A stretch of 64,000 nt of DNA from Elusimicrobia bacterium GWA2_56_46 (GCA_001799575.1 MGTT01000011.1:124001-188000); one strand, 5' to 3'. Shown: positions 34,873 to 43,208, counted from the stretch's first letter. Notes: generated from the sequence alone by a model not told the origin. Translations and numbers: made by a program.

Positions 34873-35559
34873 TCAGGCCACCTCGATCTCTATCCTGCCG
34901 GAGGCTTGACCGCCTTTAAGACTTTGCAGAAACCCCCTCACGACATTGGCCAGGGCCTTGCCCACGAACGAATTCACCGCCACGCGCCTGCCGGCGATCC
35001 TGACCCGCGCCGGAGCAAGCGCGCAATCGCAGTCCCGCCGCGTTCTTTTTCCTTTTACTATCTCTTTTGCCAGCCCGAAGCAGGTTTTAAAACCGCATTT
35101 TCCGCAATTTATCCCGGGCAGTTTGAACGCTTTCCGCCGGACAGCCGCCGCCAGTTTCTTCACGTCGCCGGCCGTAAGCCTCCCGGTCTTCACAAAACCT
35201 ATCTCAAGCCCGGTAGTAAGCCGTTTTTTTTCTTTAAGATCTTTATAGCAGACGATCCTCGGCAGGGTCTTCTCCCGCTTGAAACCCTCCACCAGCACAA
35301 GCTCGGCGCTCATCCCGGAAATGACATCGTCCAGATCCTCCGCCCCACTGCGCAGCGAACCGGTTTCTTTGTCCGAAACCACTGTCAATTCCCGGCAGCA
35401 GGCATACAGCGCCCTGTCTTTGTCGATAACATCAAGGGAACCATGAGCGTGTTTAACGATACCGACCCTGTAACCTTCCCCGCTTAAAGCGCCTGCCAGG
35501 GCCTTTACCAGGTGCGTTTTGCCGCTGTTTTTAAATCCGATGATTCCCACCGCTTTCAT
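34873..35559 (-). CDS. mobB: MobB-like GTP-binding protein with C-terminal Fe-S cluster domain
   Basis: 228 residues. The N-terminal part is MobB, with Walker A GFKNSGKTHLVKAL and VKHAHGSLD. About residues 138-180 carry a Cys cluster C-G-K-C-G-F-K-T-C then RRDCDCA, like the 4Fe-4S (Fe-S/RnfB-type) domain. MobB helps attach GMP to molybdopterin. The Fe-S extension is found in anaerobes, where it may couple cofactor maturation to redox state; this is inference. The gene stands apart from the moa/moe cluster about 5 kb downstream and is convergent with the kinase. Confidence 0.82.
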   Translation of the reverse strand: MKAVGIIGFKNSGKTHLVKALAGALSGEGYRVGIVKHAHGSLDVIDKDRALYACCRELTVVSDKETGSLRSGAEDLDDVISGMSAELVLVEGFKREKTLPRIVCYKDLKEKKRLTTGLEIGFVKTGRLTAGDVKKLAAAVRRKAFKLPGINCGKCGFKTCFGLAKEIVKGKRTRRDCDCALAPARVRIAGRRVAVNSFVGKALANVVRGFLQSLKGGQASGRIEIEVA

Positions 35560-35629
35560 AACGGGCCTCCGGTAATATCTTCCACGGTAACGCTATTATA
35601 ATATAAAATTGTGATATATTGAGGAGCCG

Positions 35630-36763
35630 ATGAAAATAGAAATAGCGTCCGTCAAAACCAAAAAAGACCTGGATATTTTTTTAAAACTGCCCTGGGCGGT
35701 GTACAAGGATCTCCCGAACTGGGTGCCACCGCTCTTAAGCGAAGCTGCCGAGATCCTTGACACCGCAAAGAACCCTTTCTGGGAACACGCGCGCAGGGAA
35801 TTATTCCTTGCCCGCGAGGACGGCAGGCCCGTGGGCAGAATAGCCGCCATAGTGGACGACAGCCATAATGTTTTCCACGGCGATAAAACCGGATTTTTCG
35901 GTTTTTTTGAGTGCGGGAACAACCCCGAAGCGGCCGGCGCCTTGTTCGGGGAAGCTAAAAAAAGCCTGATAGCCTCCGGTATGTCGGTTATGCGCGGGCC
36001 GGTAAATCCCAGCATGAACGACGAATGCGGGTTCCTGCTGGAAGGGTTTGACAGGCCGCCAGCGGCCATGATGCCGTACACCCCGCCTTACTATCTGGAA
36101 CTGGCCGAAACCTGCGGCTTTAAAAAAGCCAAGGATCTGTACGCTTTCATAAAACCGCTCAAGGACGGAGTTCCGGAACGGATGGAAAAGATAATTGAAA
36201 GGATAAAAAAGAATACGGCCGTCAAGATCCGCCCGCTTGACATGAAGAACTTCGCAAGGGATATCGGCTATCTTAAGGACATTTATAACGCGGCGTGGGA
36301 AAAGAACTGGGGATTCATGCCTATGACTTCCCGGGAGATGGATCTGGCCGCGGTGAAATTAAAACAGTTCGTAAGGCCGGAACTGGTGCTTTTCGCGGAA
36401 ATAAACGATAAACCGGTGGGCGTCTCGGTCACCGTTCCCGACATCAACCAGGTGCTGGCCAGGCTGAACGGCAGGCTTGGGCCTATCGGGATCCTGAAGT
36501 TCCTGTACTACCGTAACAGGATAGACGGCATACGCGCGCTTATCGGCGGGGTCAGGAAAGAGTACCGCAACACGGGGATAATCTCGGTTCTTTACCACGA
36601 AACCGAGAAAGCCGCCGTCCGCCTCGGCTACAAATGGTGCGAACTGGGCTGGAACCTGGAAGACAACGACCTGATCAACAAATTCGACGAAGCCATCGGC
36701 GGCAAGCTGTACAAAAAATACCGCATCTACGAGGCGCCCATATCTCAACGGATAGAGTCCTAG
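35630..36763 (+). CDS. GNAT-fold acyltransferase-like protein, 3' end formed by a tRNA fragment
   Basis: 377 residues. An N-terminal half similar to GNAT (ELFLAREDGRPVGRIAAIVD) and a C-terminal GNAT core (RNTGIISVLYHETEKAAVRLGYKWCELGW) match a widespread uncharacterised two-domain family of about 370-380 residues. Substrate unknown. The last 10 codons (A-P-I-S-Q-R-I-E-S, stop) coincide with a 38-nt copy of the tRNA-Arg 5' half, so the native C-terminus was altered, or the gene always ran into the tRNA. GAGG lies about 7 nt before ATG. Confidence 0.75.
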   Translation: MKIEIASVKTKKDLDIFLKLPWAVYKDLPNWVPPLLSEAAEILDTAKNPFWEHARRELFLAREDGRPVGRIAAIVDDSHNVFHGDKTGFFGFFECGNNPEAAGALFGEAKKSLIASGMSVMRGPVNPSMNDECGFLLEGFDRPPAAMMPYTPPYYLELAETCGFKKAKDLYAFIKPLKDGVPERMEKIIERIKKNTAVKIRPLDMKNFARDIGYLKDIYNAAWEKNWGFMPMTSREMDLAAVKLKQFVRPELVLFAEINDKPVGVSVTVPDINQVLARLNGRLGPIGILKFLYYRNRIDGIRALIGGVRKEYRNTGIISVLYHETEKAAVRLGYKWCELGWNLEDNDLINKFDEAIGGKLYKKYRIYEAPISQRIES

Positions 36764-36771
36764 CCTGCGAA
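36734..36771 (+). other. 38-nt copy of the tRNA-Arg 5' half (left attachment-site-like boundary)
   Basis: Identical to nucleotides 1-38 of the tRNA at 38867-38941, from the acceptor through the anticodon loop. Identity stops exactly after position 38. Expected for recombination in a tRNA anticodon loop, with the element restoring the tRNA on its right side. Confidence 0.85.
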
Positions 36772-36864
36772 ACCATCCGTTCCCCAATGAAAATTAGGCG
36801 GTCCCAATAGAAAACCCTGATGATGCATGATGGGATATGACCGTTTTGGACACCCGATGGACAC

Positions 36865-36879
36865 CTATATGGACACCAA
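36865..36879 (+). repeat. 15-bp direct repeat, left copy (CTATATGGACACCAA)
   Basis: Same 15 bp as at 38413-38427; the two copies flank the AlbA_2 gene. TGGACACC also occurs twice more just upstream (36847-36864). Confidence 0.75.
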
Positions 36880-36922
36880 ATCAGTGAGTGTTAGACCTTC
36901 CTAAAAAGTGGCGAGGAACCGC

Positions 36923-38284
36923 TCACTTCGGCGCCTCCCAATGCCCCGCTTTTGTAGGACCCACATGTTTGATGCGCCCGGATAACTTCAACCTATTCAA
37001 ATGATACTTAACACCATCCTCGCTAAGGCCGATCTTCGCGGCTAATTCTCTCCGGGTAATCGCAGGGTGTGCCTTCAATAAGGCGAAAATCTTTTCTTGG
37101 GTAGTTTCTTGGGTAGTTTCTTGGGTAGTTTCTCCTACCTTTTTCTTCCCGGCACGTTTAAGCGAATATTCCGGATTCCTGTAAAAAACGGCGTGGAAGA
37201 AGGTATCGGAGGTAAATTCCGGCTCTTTCAGCCCTGCTTCGCGCATAAGGTCTTTCATGCGCTTGATGCCGGTGCCCATGCGCTCGACTTTGCCCATACG
37301 GTGGAAGAGATCCGCGATCACCGGATTGCGTCTTACGGATTCTTTGCCGAAATTGCGCGTTGTCACTCCCGGGAGCAGGCCGCCGGGGTTCGAGATATCC
37401 ACCCTGTCGTCAAAAATATTCACATAAATGCTTGTGCCGCGCATACTGTAATCGCGGTGGACGAGGGCGTTAATGAGGGCCTCCCGTAGAGCGTCAAGCG
37501 GTATTTCATATATTTCACGGCGGTCAATGTATATCTCACTTCTGACATTAAGCTGCTTTTTAAGAAAATCCATGGCCGCGTTGAACTGGGACAACAGGTC
37601 TGTTCGGGCATCCTTGCGGTCGTAAATATGCACCTTTTCCACGCCTTTGAACGCCGCCATTATAGTTTCGCTATGCGGGATAAACCTGTTTATATCCTCG
37701 GCGAACATAAGAGCGCCGGCGTTATTGATTGAGTTGCCCTCGCAAATGCCCAGGCTTGAAAGAAAGGACGGCAAATTCGCGCCGGTTACTTTGAGCGAGG
37801 CTCCCGCTTCTTTCAGGAAAGCCCGAACTTTGCCAAGCTGGACATCCTCAAATGAGAACCCCTTGCAGGGCAGACTTTCAAAAGACATGTCGGCGGCGGC
37901 CCTGAATATAAGGCGGACTTCTTTTTGCGTCATCTTCTGGGTCATGCCGTCCAGCCTGCGGAAATAGCCGGAAGAGCAGCTGTATGGTTTTTCAAGGCCT
38001 TCAGATACCTCTATCGCCACTACATCGCCTGTCTGCGATATTTTTGCAATTGAAATATGCGGATCGCAGTTGCGGGCGAGAGACGAGATTTCGGCTTTCA
38101 TCTGATTGGTCAACTTTTCGCCTATCACTTTGCCGTCATCGCTTACCCCAAGCAGAATATAGCCGCCGCGTGAATTTGCCATGGCGACGATATCGCGGTC
38201 GATTTTGGAAGTATACTTCTCCTTGAATTCCACCGTAAGTCCCTCACCTTCCGCTATTATAAGTTTTAGATCTTCGCTATTCAT
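36923..38284 (-). CDS. AlbA_2/ATP-binding transcriptional-regulator-like protein (accessory gene)
   Basis: 453 residues. An N-terminal Schlafen AlbA_2 domain (about 1-130, GEGLTVEFKEKY...GGYILLGVSDDG) is followed by a GHKL-like ATP-binding segment (about 290-370, NPVIADLFHRMGKVERMGTGIKRM). A C-terminal winged helix (about 400-450, TRRELAAKIGLSEDGVKYHLNRL) completes it. A Thr-Gln-Glu linker is encoded by a 12-bp repeat. The family is common in mobile elements and phage defence neighbourhoods, with unproven function. The gene is AT-richer than its neighbours and sits alone between tRNA-derived boundaries, so it is the likely cargo of an integrated element. Confidence 0.85.
   Translation of the reverse strand: MNSEDLKLIIAEGEGLTVEFKEKYTSKIDRDIVAMANSRGGYILLGVSDDGKVIGEKLTNQMKAEISSLARNCDPHISIAKISQTGDVVAIEVSEGLEKPYSCSSGYFRRLDGMTQKMTQKEVRLIFRAAADMSFESLPCKGFSFEDVQLGKVRAFLKEAGASLKVTGANLPSFLSSLGICEGNSINNAGALMFAEDINRFIPHSETIMAAFKGVEKVHIYDRKDARTDLLSQFNAAMDFLKKQLNVRSEIYIDRREIYEIPLDALREALINALVHRDYSMRGTSIYVNIFDDRVDISNPGGLLPGVTTRNFGKESVRRNPVIADLFHRMGKVERMGTGIKRMKDLMREAGLKEPEFTSDTFFHAVFYRNPEYSLKRAGKKKVGETTQETTQETTQEKIFALLKAHPAITRRELAAKIGLSEDGVKYHLNRLKLSGRIKHVGPTKAGHWEAPK
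37096..37131 (+). repeat. 12-bp tandem repeat, three copies (CTTGGGTAGTTT)
   Basis: Three exact copies on the plus strand encode ETTQ repeats in the linker before the winged helix. The unit is a multiple of three, so copy number could vary without frameshift. Confidence 0.9.
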
Positions 38285-38371
38285 ATATTACCATCCCAAA
38301 CAACCCTCATAAATTATTTTAGCAATAATAGTTTGGCAGACCAACCCGCCAGCCCACATTATGTCGTCGGG

Positions 38372-38391
38372 TTAGAAAAGCCCTTTTCTAA
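38372..38391. terminator. 20-bp palindrome upstream of the AlbA_2 gene
   Basis: TTAGAAAAG and CTTTTCTAA form a perfect 9-bp stem with a 2-nt loop. It may be a factor-binding site or a weak terminator inside the element. Confidence 0.45.
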
Positions 38392-38412
38392 AAGTAATGA
38401 AGATTTTCTCGA

Positions 38413-38427
38413 CTATATGGACACCAA
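38413..38427 (+). repeat. 15-bp direct repeat, right copy
   Basis: Matches 36865-36879 exactly. Confidence 0.75.
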
Positions 38428-38481
38428 GCCGAAAAAACGTTTCTTGTGAAGCGCAGAAAACCTTTGTAAAATAAGCATAAG

Positions 38482-38595
38482 GTGCCCATATCTCAACGGA
38501 TAGGGTCGACTTGACCGCAGTTTTGCGTAACTCATGGAGACAATTTAGCGAAAGCTCTTTACACAAGCGTTAGTCGAAGCACATTGTAGTAGTTT
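38482..38595 (+). repeat. tRNA-start repeat unit R1 (114 bp)
   Basis: Begins with the first about 23 nt of the tRNA-Arg (one change at position 2), then diverges. It carries hairpins GGTC/GACC and CGCA/TGCG. About 94 percent identical to R3. Confidence 0.85.
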
Positions 38596-38752
38596 GCGCC
38601 CATATCTCAACGGATAGCGTGGACTACACCGTAGTTAAGTTTTGCTACGGACACTGTATCCGTGGACTTAGCGGCAGTCTTGCGCTGCCCATGGACACAA
38701 TTACGCGTAACTGCGTATCAAGGACGGAAGCTGAACACAAAGATAGTATTGC
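38596..38752 (+). repeat. tRNA-start repeat unit R2 (157 bp)
   Basis: Begins with the tRNA start. It contains two internal copies of a diverged about 43-bp module (starting GTGGACT), one with hairpin CCGTAG/CTACGG. Related to but longer than R1 and R3. Confidence 0.8.
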
Positions 38753-38866
38753 GCGCCCATATCTCAACGGATAGGGTCGACTTGACCGCAGTTCTGCGTT
38801 ACTCATGGAGACAATTTAGTGAAAGCTCTTTACATAAGCGTTAGCCAAAGCACATTGTAGTAGTTT
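38753..38866 (+). repeat. tRNA-start repeat unit R3 (114 bp)
   Basis: Near copy of R1 (about seven differences). It ends exactly where the intact tRNA begins. Confidence 0.85.
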
Positions 38867-38941
38867 GCGCCCATATCTCAACGGATAGAGTCCTAGCCTG
38901 CGAAGCTAGTTATCCTGGTTCGATTCCAGGTGGGCGCACCA
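38867..38941 (+). tRNA. tRNA-Arg, anticodon GCG (codon CGC), CCA encoded
   Basis: 75 nt fold as a standard cloverleaf: acceptor GCGCCCA/TGGGCGC, D arm around CTC-AACGGATA-GAG, anticodon arm CTAGC CTGCGAA GCTAG with anticodon at 38900-38902, short variable loop. The T arm is CCTGG TTCGATT CCAGG, with discriminator A and 3' CCA. Most bacteria read CGC with inosine (ACG anticodon), so a GCG tRNA is less common. The 5' half seems to have been supplied by the integrated element to its left. Confidence 0.93.
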
Positions 38942-38974
38942 AAATTTACAAAAAACAACTCCGCGTATATCCTT

Positions 38975-39166
38975 ATGTCCGACCACAAAGAAGAAAATAA
39001 AAAAGAAAAATCCACCGGGCGTTATGTCTACGACAAAAAGCTGGGGAAAGTGGTGAAAGTCTCCGACGAGGTGCCGGGCCTTAAGAAGAACGGCTCCTCC
39101 GAGGGCGGAACCTGCCCCATGAATCCGGGCGGCCACACCTGCAACGGCTGCTGCGGCCACGGCTGA
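38975..39166 (+). CDS. small Cys-rich protein of unknown function
   Basis: 63 residues from ATG 38975; an earlier in-frame start would lie inside the tRNA. A charged Lys/Glu N-terminus is followed by GRYVYDKKLGKVVKVSDEVPG and a C-terminal Cys/Gly/His cluster (CPMNPGG HTCNGCCGHG) that could bind metal. I do not recognise the family. Its position directly after a tRNA and before an M32 carboxypeptidase gives no function. Confidence 0.6.
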   Translation: MSDHKEENKKEKSTGRYVYDKKLGKVVKVSDEVPGLKKNGSSEGGTCPMNPGGHTCNGCCGHG

Positions 39167-39239
39167 CAATCGCAAATTCACCTGGATACCGGGCGGGCCT
39201 GATCAAACCCGCCTGTTCTGCTTTCTCAAAGGGGGAATA

Positions 39240-40745
39240 ATGGAAAACAAATTCGCCGAACTTAATGAAAAATACGGGGAAGTCGCCGCGCTCGGCTCAG
39301 CCGGCGCGGTGCTGGCCTGGGATCAGCGCGTGACCATGCCTCCGGGCGGAGCCTCCGCCAGGGGCAAAGCGCTGGCGGCCATAGAAGAAACCGTCCACCG
39401 CAAATTCACTTCCCCCGAAACGGGAGCGCTGATAACCTCCCTTTACGACTGGGCGCAGGCCAAAGGCTATGACAGCTTCGAAGCCTCCTGCCTGCGCGCC
39501 ATTAAGCGGGACTACGACCAGGCGGTCAGGATCCCCGCCGCCCTCGTCGCCGAATTGTCGCTGGCGGTCTCGGCGTCTTTCGAGGCCTGGACCAGGGCCA
39601 GGCAGGCCTCGGACTTTTCTATCTTCTCCCCACACCTTGAGAAAATGGTGGAGCTTAACCTTCGAAAAGCCGAAGCCCTCGGCTTTGAACGATCCCCGTA
39701 CGACGCCCTGCTCGATATTTACGAGCCTGGGATGACCAGAGTGCGCCTCGACCCGCTTTTCAGCGAACTTTTAAGCGGCCTTAAACCTGTCACGAGGGCC
39801 ATCGGGGAACGGGCCTGCAAAGTTTCAAATTCACGCTTCAAAGGCGACTTCGAAGAGTCGGCGCAGCTTAGACTGGCCGATGAACTGGTCAAGGCCCTGG
39901 GCTTTGATTTTAAGCGCGGGCGCCAGGATCTTTCAGCCCACCCTTTTACCACCGGCTTCTCGGTAAACGACGTGCGTATCACCACGCGCACCCACCGCGA
40001 CTGGCTGCCGGCCTGCGTTTACGCTTCCATCCATGAATGCGGGCACGCCCTTTACGAGCAGGGCGCGCCTGAAGAATTCGATTTCACGCCGCTGGCCGGC
40101 GCCCCCTCGCTGGGCCTGCACGAATCACAGTCGCGTTTCTGGGAGAACATCATAGGCCGCGGCCGTCCGTTCGCGGCGTGGGCGCTGCCGCTCTACCGCA
40201 AACATTTCCCCGGCAAATTCGACAGCCTCTCCGCGGACGACCTCTACCGCGCGGCCAACTGCTCGGAGGCCTCTCTGATACGGGTGGAGGCGGACGAAGT
40301 CACCTACAACCTCCATATCATGCTGCGCTACGGGATGGAAACCCTGCTGCTTGACCGGAAATTAAAGATCAAGGACGCGCCGGAACTCTGGAACGAGAAA
40401 ATGAAAGAGTATCTGGGCGTAACCCCTTCAAAAGATTCCGAAGGCATACTGCAGGATGTGCACTGGTCGCAGGGTATGTTCGGTTATTTCCCCACGTACA
40501 CTCTGGGCAACCTGATCTCGGCCCAGCTTTTCAACAGCATGAAAAAAGACCTGGGCAGCATAGATACCCTGGTTGAAAAAGGCGATTTCACGCCAATACT
40601 GGGCTGGTTAAGAAAAAAGATCCATTCCCAGGGCCGCAAATACAAGCCCGAAGAACTCCTGGAAAAAGCCACGGGAGAACGACTGAGCGTACGGCCTTTT
40701 GTGGAATACATAAAGGCCAAGTACGCCGAACTTTACGGGTTTTAA
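39240..40745 (+). CDS. carboxypeptidase of the M32 family
   Basis: 501 residues, the family length. It has the zinc motif [13 protein letters not shown] (HExxH), then [17 protein letters not shown] (the conserved HES...E) and [17 protein letters not shown] near the C-terminus. It removes C-terminal amino acids in the cytoplasm as a mostly helical clam-shaped monomer or dimer. GGGGG lies about 4-8 nt before ATG 39240. Confidence 0.95.
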   Translation: MENKFAELNEKYGEVAALGSAGAVLAWDQRVTMPPGGASARGKALAAIEETVHRKFTSPETGALITSLYDWAQAKGYDSFEASCLRAIKRDYDQAVRIPAALVAELSLAVSASFEAWTRARQASDFSIFSPHLEKMVELNLRKAEALGFERSPYDALLDIYEPGMTRVRLDPLFSELLSGLKPVTRAIGERACKVSNSRFKGDFEESAQLRLADELVKALGFDFKRGRQDLSAHPFTTGFSVNDVRITTRTHRDWLPACVYASIHECGHALYEQGAPEEFDFTPLAGAPSLGLHESQSRFWENIIGRGRPFAAWALPLYRKHFPGKFDSLSADDLYRAANCSEASLIRVEADEVTYNLHIMLRYGMETLLLDRKLKIKDAPELWNEKMKEYLGVTPSKDSEGILQDVHWSQGMFGYFPTYTLGNLISAQLFNSMKKDLGSIDTLVEKGDFTPILGWLRKKIHSQGRKYKPEELLEKATGERLSVRPFVEYIKAKYAELYGF

Positions 40746-40773
40746 TCGGAAAAGTTAGGCCGGATTTTCAGGG

Positions 40774-41259
40774 TTAATGCCGTCCGCCTTTGAGCATTTC
40801 CAAAGAGTGCGGGATCAGATCCAGGATCGCCCCCAGCGATTCTTTCACCGCTTTGGGGCTGCCCGGTAAATTGATTATTATCGTATCCTTGCGTATGCCG
40901 CAGATCCCGCGGGAGAGCGCCGCTTTTTTTGTTTTTTTCAGCCCCTCGGTGCGCATGAGTTCCGGCAGGCCGGGAATGACTTTCTCTATCACGGCCCCGG
41001 TGGCTTCCGGCGTGACGTCTCGACCGCTGAAACCGGTGCCGCCGGTGGTTATCACCACGCTCACCTTAAGCACATCGCAATAATGCAGCAGTTTGTCTTT
41101 TATAGCCGGGATCTCGTCCGGCACTATATCGTAAGCGGCGGTGCGGCCTCCTATGGTTTTCACCATCTCCGAGATCAATTTCCCGCTCTCGTCGGTGGTT
41201 TCTCCCCGCGCACACCGGTCGCTTGAGGTGAGAACCGCAATACTTATACTGCCGCTCAT
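40774..41259 (-). CDS. mog: molybdopterin adenylyltransferase-like protein (Mog/MoaB family)
   Basis: 161 residues from ATG 41259 (MSGSISIAVLTSSDRCARGETTDESG); an ATG at 41286 lies within repeat DNA. The motif TTGGTGFSGRDVTPEAT binds molybdopterin. It adenylates molybdopterin before metal insertion by MoeA. First of a run on the minus strand read after MOSC, moaC and moaA. It is one of the several cofactor genes clustered with the tungstate transporter. Confidence 0.9.
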   Translation of the reverse strand: MSGSISIAVLTSSDRCARGETTDESGKLISEMVKTIGGRTAAYDIVPDEIPAIKDKLLHYCDVLKVSVVITTGGTGFSGRDVTPEATGAVIEKVIPGLPELMRTEGLKKTKKAALSRGICGIRKDTIIINLPGSPKAVKESLGAILDLIPHSLEMLKGGRH

Positions 41260-41276
41260 TGATTGATTCCGACCCG

Positions 41277-41304
41277 CATCCTTCATGCTTTATCCCTCAT
41301 CCTT
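41277..41304 (+). repeat. heptamer repeat block, family A (4 units)
   Basis: CATCCTT, CATGCTT, TATCCCT and CATCCTT. It encodes the last residues and the stop codon of the MOSC protein. Confidence 0.8.
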
Positions 41305-41763
41305 TCCGTCCGCTACGCGGACGGGGTCTCCCACGGCGATTTCTCCGCCCTCCAGCACTTCGGCGAAAATCCCTTCGCGCGGCATGATGCAATCGCCCAC
41401 CTGGTGGTAGATGGCGCAATGCTTGTGGCATTCCTTGCCTATTTTTGAAATCTGGAGCACGGCCGTCCTGCCTGCGCGGAGCCTGTCTCCGAGTTTAAGA
41501 GCGGCGAGGTCTATGCCCTCGGTGGTGATGTTCTCGGCGTATATGCCGGGGCGTATTTCCACCGCCGCGTTCCTGGTCCTGGCGGTTTCTATCTGGCCGC
41601 GGACGCTTTCCATTGGAAGCAGGCTCACCTGGCGAAGTGCGGTCCCGGCGTGAGCGTCGTCTTTGATGCCATAATTTTTCACCAGCACGGCGGTCCGCAC
41701 TTGTGTTTTAGGCACGCCTTTAAGCTTGCTGTAATTTATCGAAAAAATTTTACCCATAATCAT
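41290..41763 (-). CDS. MOSC-domain protein (molybdenum cofactor associated)
   Basis: 157 residues. Core MOSC pattern NYGIKDDAHAGTALRQVSLL...ENITTEGIDL and the conserved Cys in IGKECHKHCAIYHQVGDCIMPREGIFAEVL. MOSC domains bind or sulfurate Mo/W cofactors. The ATG overlaps the moaC stop (TAATG), so the two are coupled. The C-terminus (GKDEG, stop) comes from heptamer repeat DNA. Confidence 0.9.
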   Translation of the reverse strand: MIMGKIFSINYSKLKGVPKTQVRTAVLVKNYGIKDDAHAGTALRQVSLLPMESVRGQIETARTRNAAVEIRPGIYAENITTEGIDLAALKLGDRLRAGRTAVLQISKIGKECHKHCAIYHQVGDCIMPREGIFAEVLEGGEIAVGDPVRVADGKDEG

Positions 41764-42203
41764 TACTTTTTACGCTTTACGGCCCTGTACACGCCGCTCT
41801 TTCCGCCGGACTTTTCGAGCAGGAAAACTTCGCTTATTTCCAGATCCTGGGCGAACATTTTACACATATCGTAAATTGTGAGGGCGGCGGCGCTGGCGGC
41901 CACCAGGGCTTCCATCTCCACGCCGGTCTTGCCTGTGCAGCGGGCTTCGGTTTTCACCAAAACACCCGTTTTGTCCATGTCAAAGCCCACGCCTACGAAA
42001 TTCAGCGGGAGATTATGGCAAAGCGGAAGCAGGCCGGCCGTATTCTTGGCTGCCAGTATGCCGGCGAAGCGCGCGGCCTCAAGGACGTTTCCCTTGGGTG
42101 TTTTCCCGGCTTTTATAAGCCGCACTATTTCGGCGTTCAGCTTAATATAAGCCTGCGCCTTAGCTATCCGTCTGGTATCTTTTTTCGCTCCCACATCGAT
42201 CAT
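41763..42203 (-). CDS. moaC: cyclic pyranopterin monophosphate synthase
   Basis: 146 residues. MoaC turns the MoaA product into cyclic pyranopterin monophosphate. Conserved elements are MIDVGAKKDTRRIAKA, LPLCHNLPL (usually PLCHPLPL) and KTGVEMEAL with the catalytic Lys. It is downstream of moaA, separated by 48 bp containing a heptamer block, and upstream of the MOSC gene. Confidence 0.96.
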   Translation of the reverse strand: MIDVGAKKDTRRIAKAQAYIKLNAEIVRLIKAGKTPKGNVLEAARFAGILAAKNTAGLLPLCHNLPLNFVGVGFDMDKTGVLVKTEARCTGKTGVEMEALVAASAAALTIYDMCKMFAQDLEISEVFLLEKSGGKSGVYRAVKRKK

Positions 42204-42223
42204 AATTAAATCCCCCCCCCGCC

Positions 42224-42251
42224 CTTCATCCTTTGGCCTTTATCCCTAATC
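42224..42251 (+). repeat. heptamer repeat block, family G/A (4 units, CTTTATC type)
   Basis: Four 7-bp units between moaC and moaA, ending at the moaA stop codon. Confidence 0.7.
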
Positions 42252-43208
42252 CTACCCCCCGATACTGCTCATTTCTATATGGCCGGCGGATGCCGAATCT
42301 TTCCTGTACTCAGATTTTACTAAAAAAATATTTTTGATATCCCGCGCCAGCTCGGCGCAGCCGGCGCCGCTCCTGAGACGTCCGCGCAGATTATGGACTG
42401 GAGGCGAGAACAGGCACGGATAAACATTTCCGGAGCAATCCATGCGCACGCGGTTGCAGGAGCCGCAGAAATAGCCGCTGCGGCCGCTTATAAAACCCAT
42501 CCCCCCTTTGGCGCCTTTCACACTATAACCGCGCGCCGGCCCACCGCCTTTAACCGTCCCCGCCGGCAGCAGCCTCCCGTAAATCCGCTCTATGCGTCTT
42601 TTCACCTCGGCCGTGGGCAGCAGGGCTCCCGTCAGCTTGACGGAACGCGTATTGACCGGGAAAAATTCTATAAACCGCACCGTGAGCGGATACTCCACCG
42701 ATAATCCGGCGAACTCGGCTATCTCACCGTCGTTGATGCCATTCATTATAACCACGTTCAGCTTTACCCGCCTGAAACCCGCCCGCAGGGATTTCTGTAC
42801 GCCGCTCCAGACCTCATTAAAGCGATCGGCGCCGGTTATCCTTTTAAAAGTTTGACGCTTCAGCGTATCCAGGCTTATGTTAACGCAATCCACGCCCGCT
42901 TTGCGCAGATCCCCGGCCAGGGCCGCCAGGCAAACGCCGTTGGTGGTGAGCGCCAGCTCTTTCAGGCCGGGTATGGCCTTTATCATACCGGCCAGTTCGA
43001 CCACGTTTTTCTTTATCAGCGGCTCGCCGCCGGTGAAGCGTATCTTTTTGACCCCGGCTTTCACGAAAGCCCCGGCCGCGCGGGCAATTTCCTCATGAGT
43101 GAGAAGTTCTTCGCGCGCGAGGTACCGGCCCTTTTCCAGGGGCGTGCAGTAGATGCAGTTCAAATTGCATCTGTCGGTAAGGGAGAGCCTTAAATAATCT
43201 ATCGCCAT
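42252..43208 (-). CDS. moaA: GTP 3',8-cyclase (radical SAM) MoaA
   Basis: 318 residues. Radical-SAM cluster CNLNCIYC near the N-terminus (DYLRLSLTDRCNLNC). Second 4Fe-4S site in CGSCNRVRMDCSGNVYPCLF. It ends in Gly-Gly, which is required for activity. It turns GTP into 3',8-cyclo-dihydro-GTP, the first step of molybdopterin synthesis. Its start overlaps the 3' end of moeA by 10 bp. Confidence 0.97.
   Translation of the reverse strand: MAIDYLRLSLTDRCNLNCIYCTPLEKGRYLAREELLTHEEIARAAGAFVKAGVKKIRFTGGEPLIKKNVVELAGMIKAIPGLKELALTTNGVCLAALAGDLRKAGVDCVNISLDTLKRQTFKRITGADRFNEVWSGVQKSLRAGFRRVKLNVVIMNGINDGEIAEFAGLSVEYPLTVRFIEFFPVNTRSVKLTGALLPTAEVKRRIERIYGRLLPAGTVKGGGPARGYSVKGAKGGMGFISGRSGYFCGSCNRVRMDCSGNVYPCLFSPPVHNLRGRLRSGAGCAELARDIKNIFLVKSEYRKDSASAGHIEMSSIGG

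Noticed and set aside
36923-38284. Integrase or recombinase function for the gene inside the tRNA-bounded element
   Set aside because: The sequence shows AlbA_2, GHKL-like and winged-helix features, with no tyrosine or serine recombinase motif.
38482-38866. Extra tRNA genes in R1-R3
   Set aside because: Only the first about 22 nt match; no acceptor 3' strand or T arm follows, so they are not functional tRNAs.
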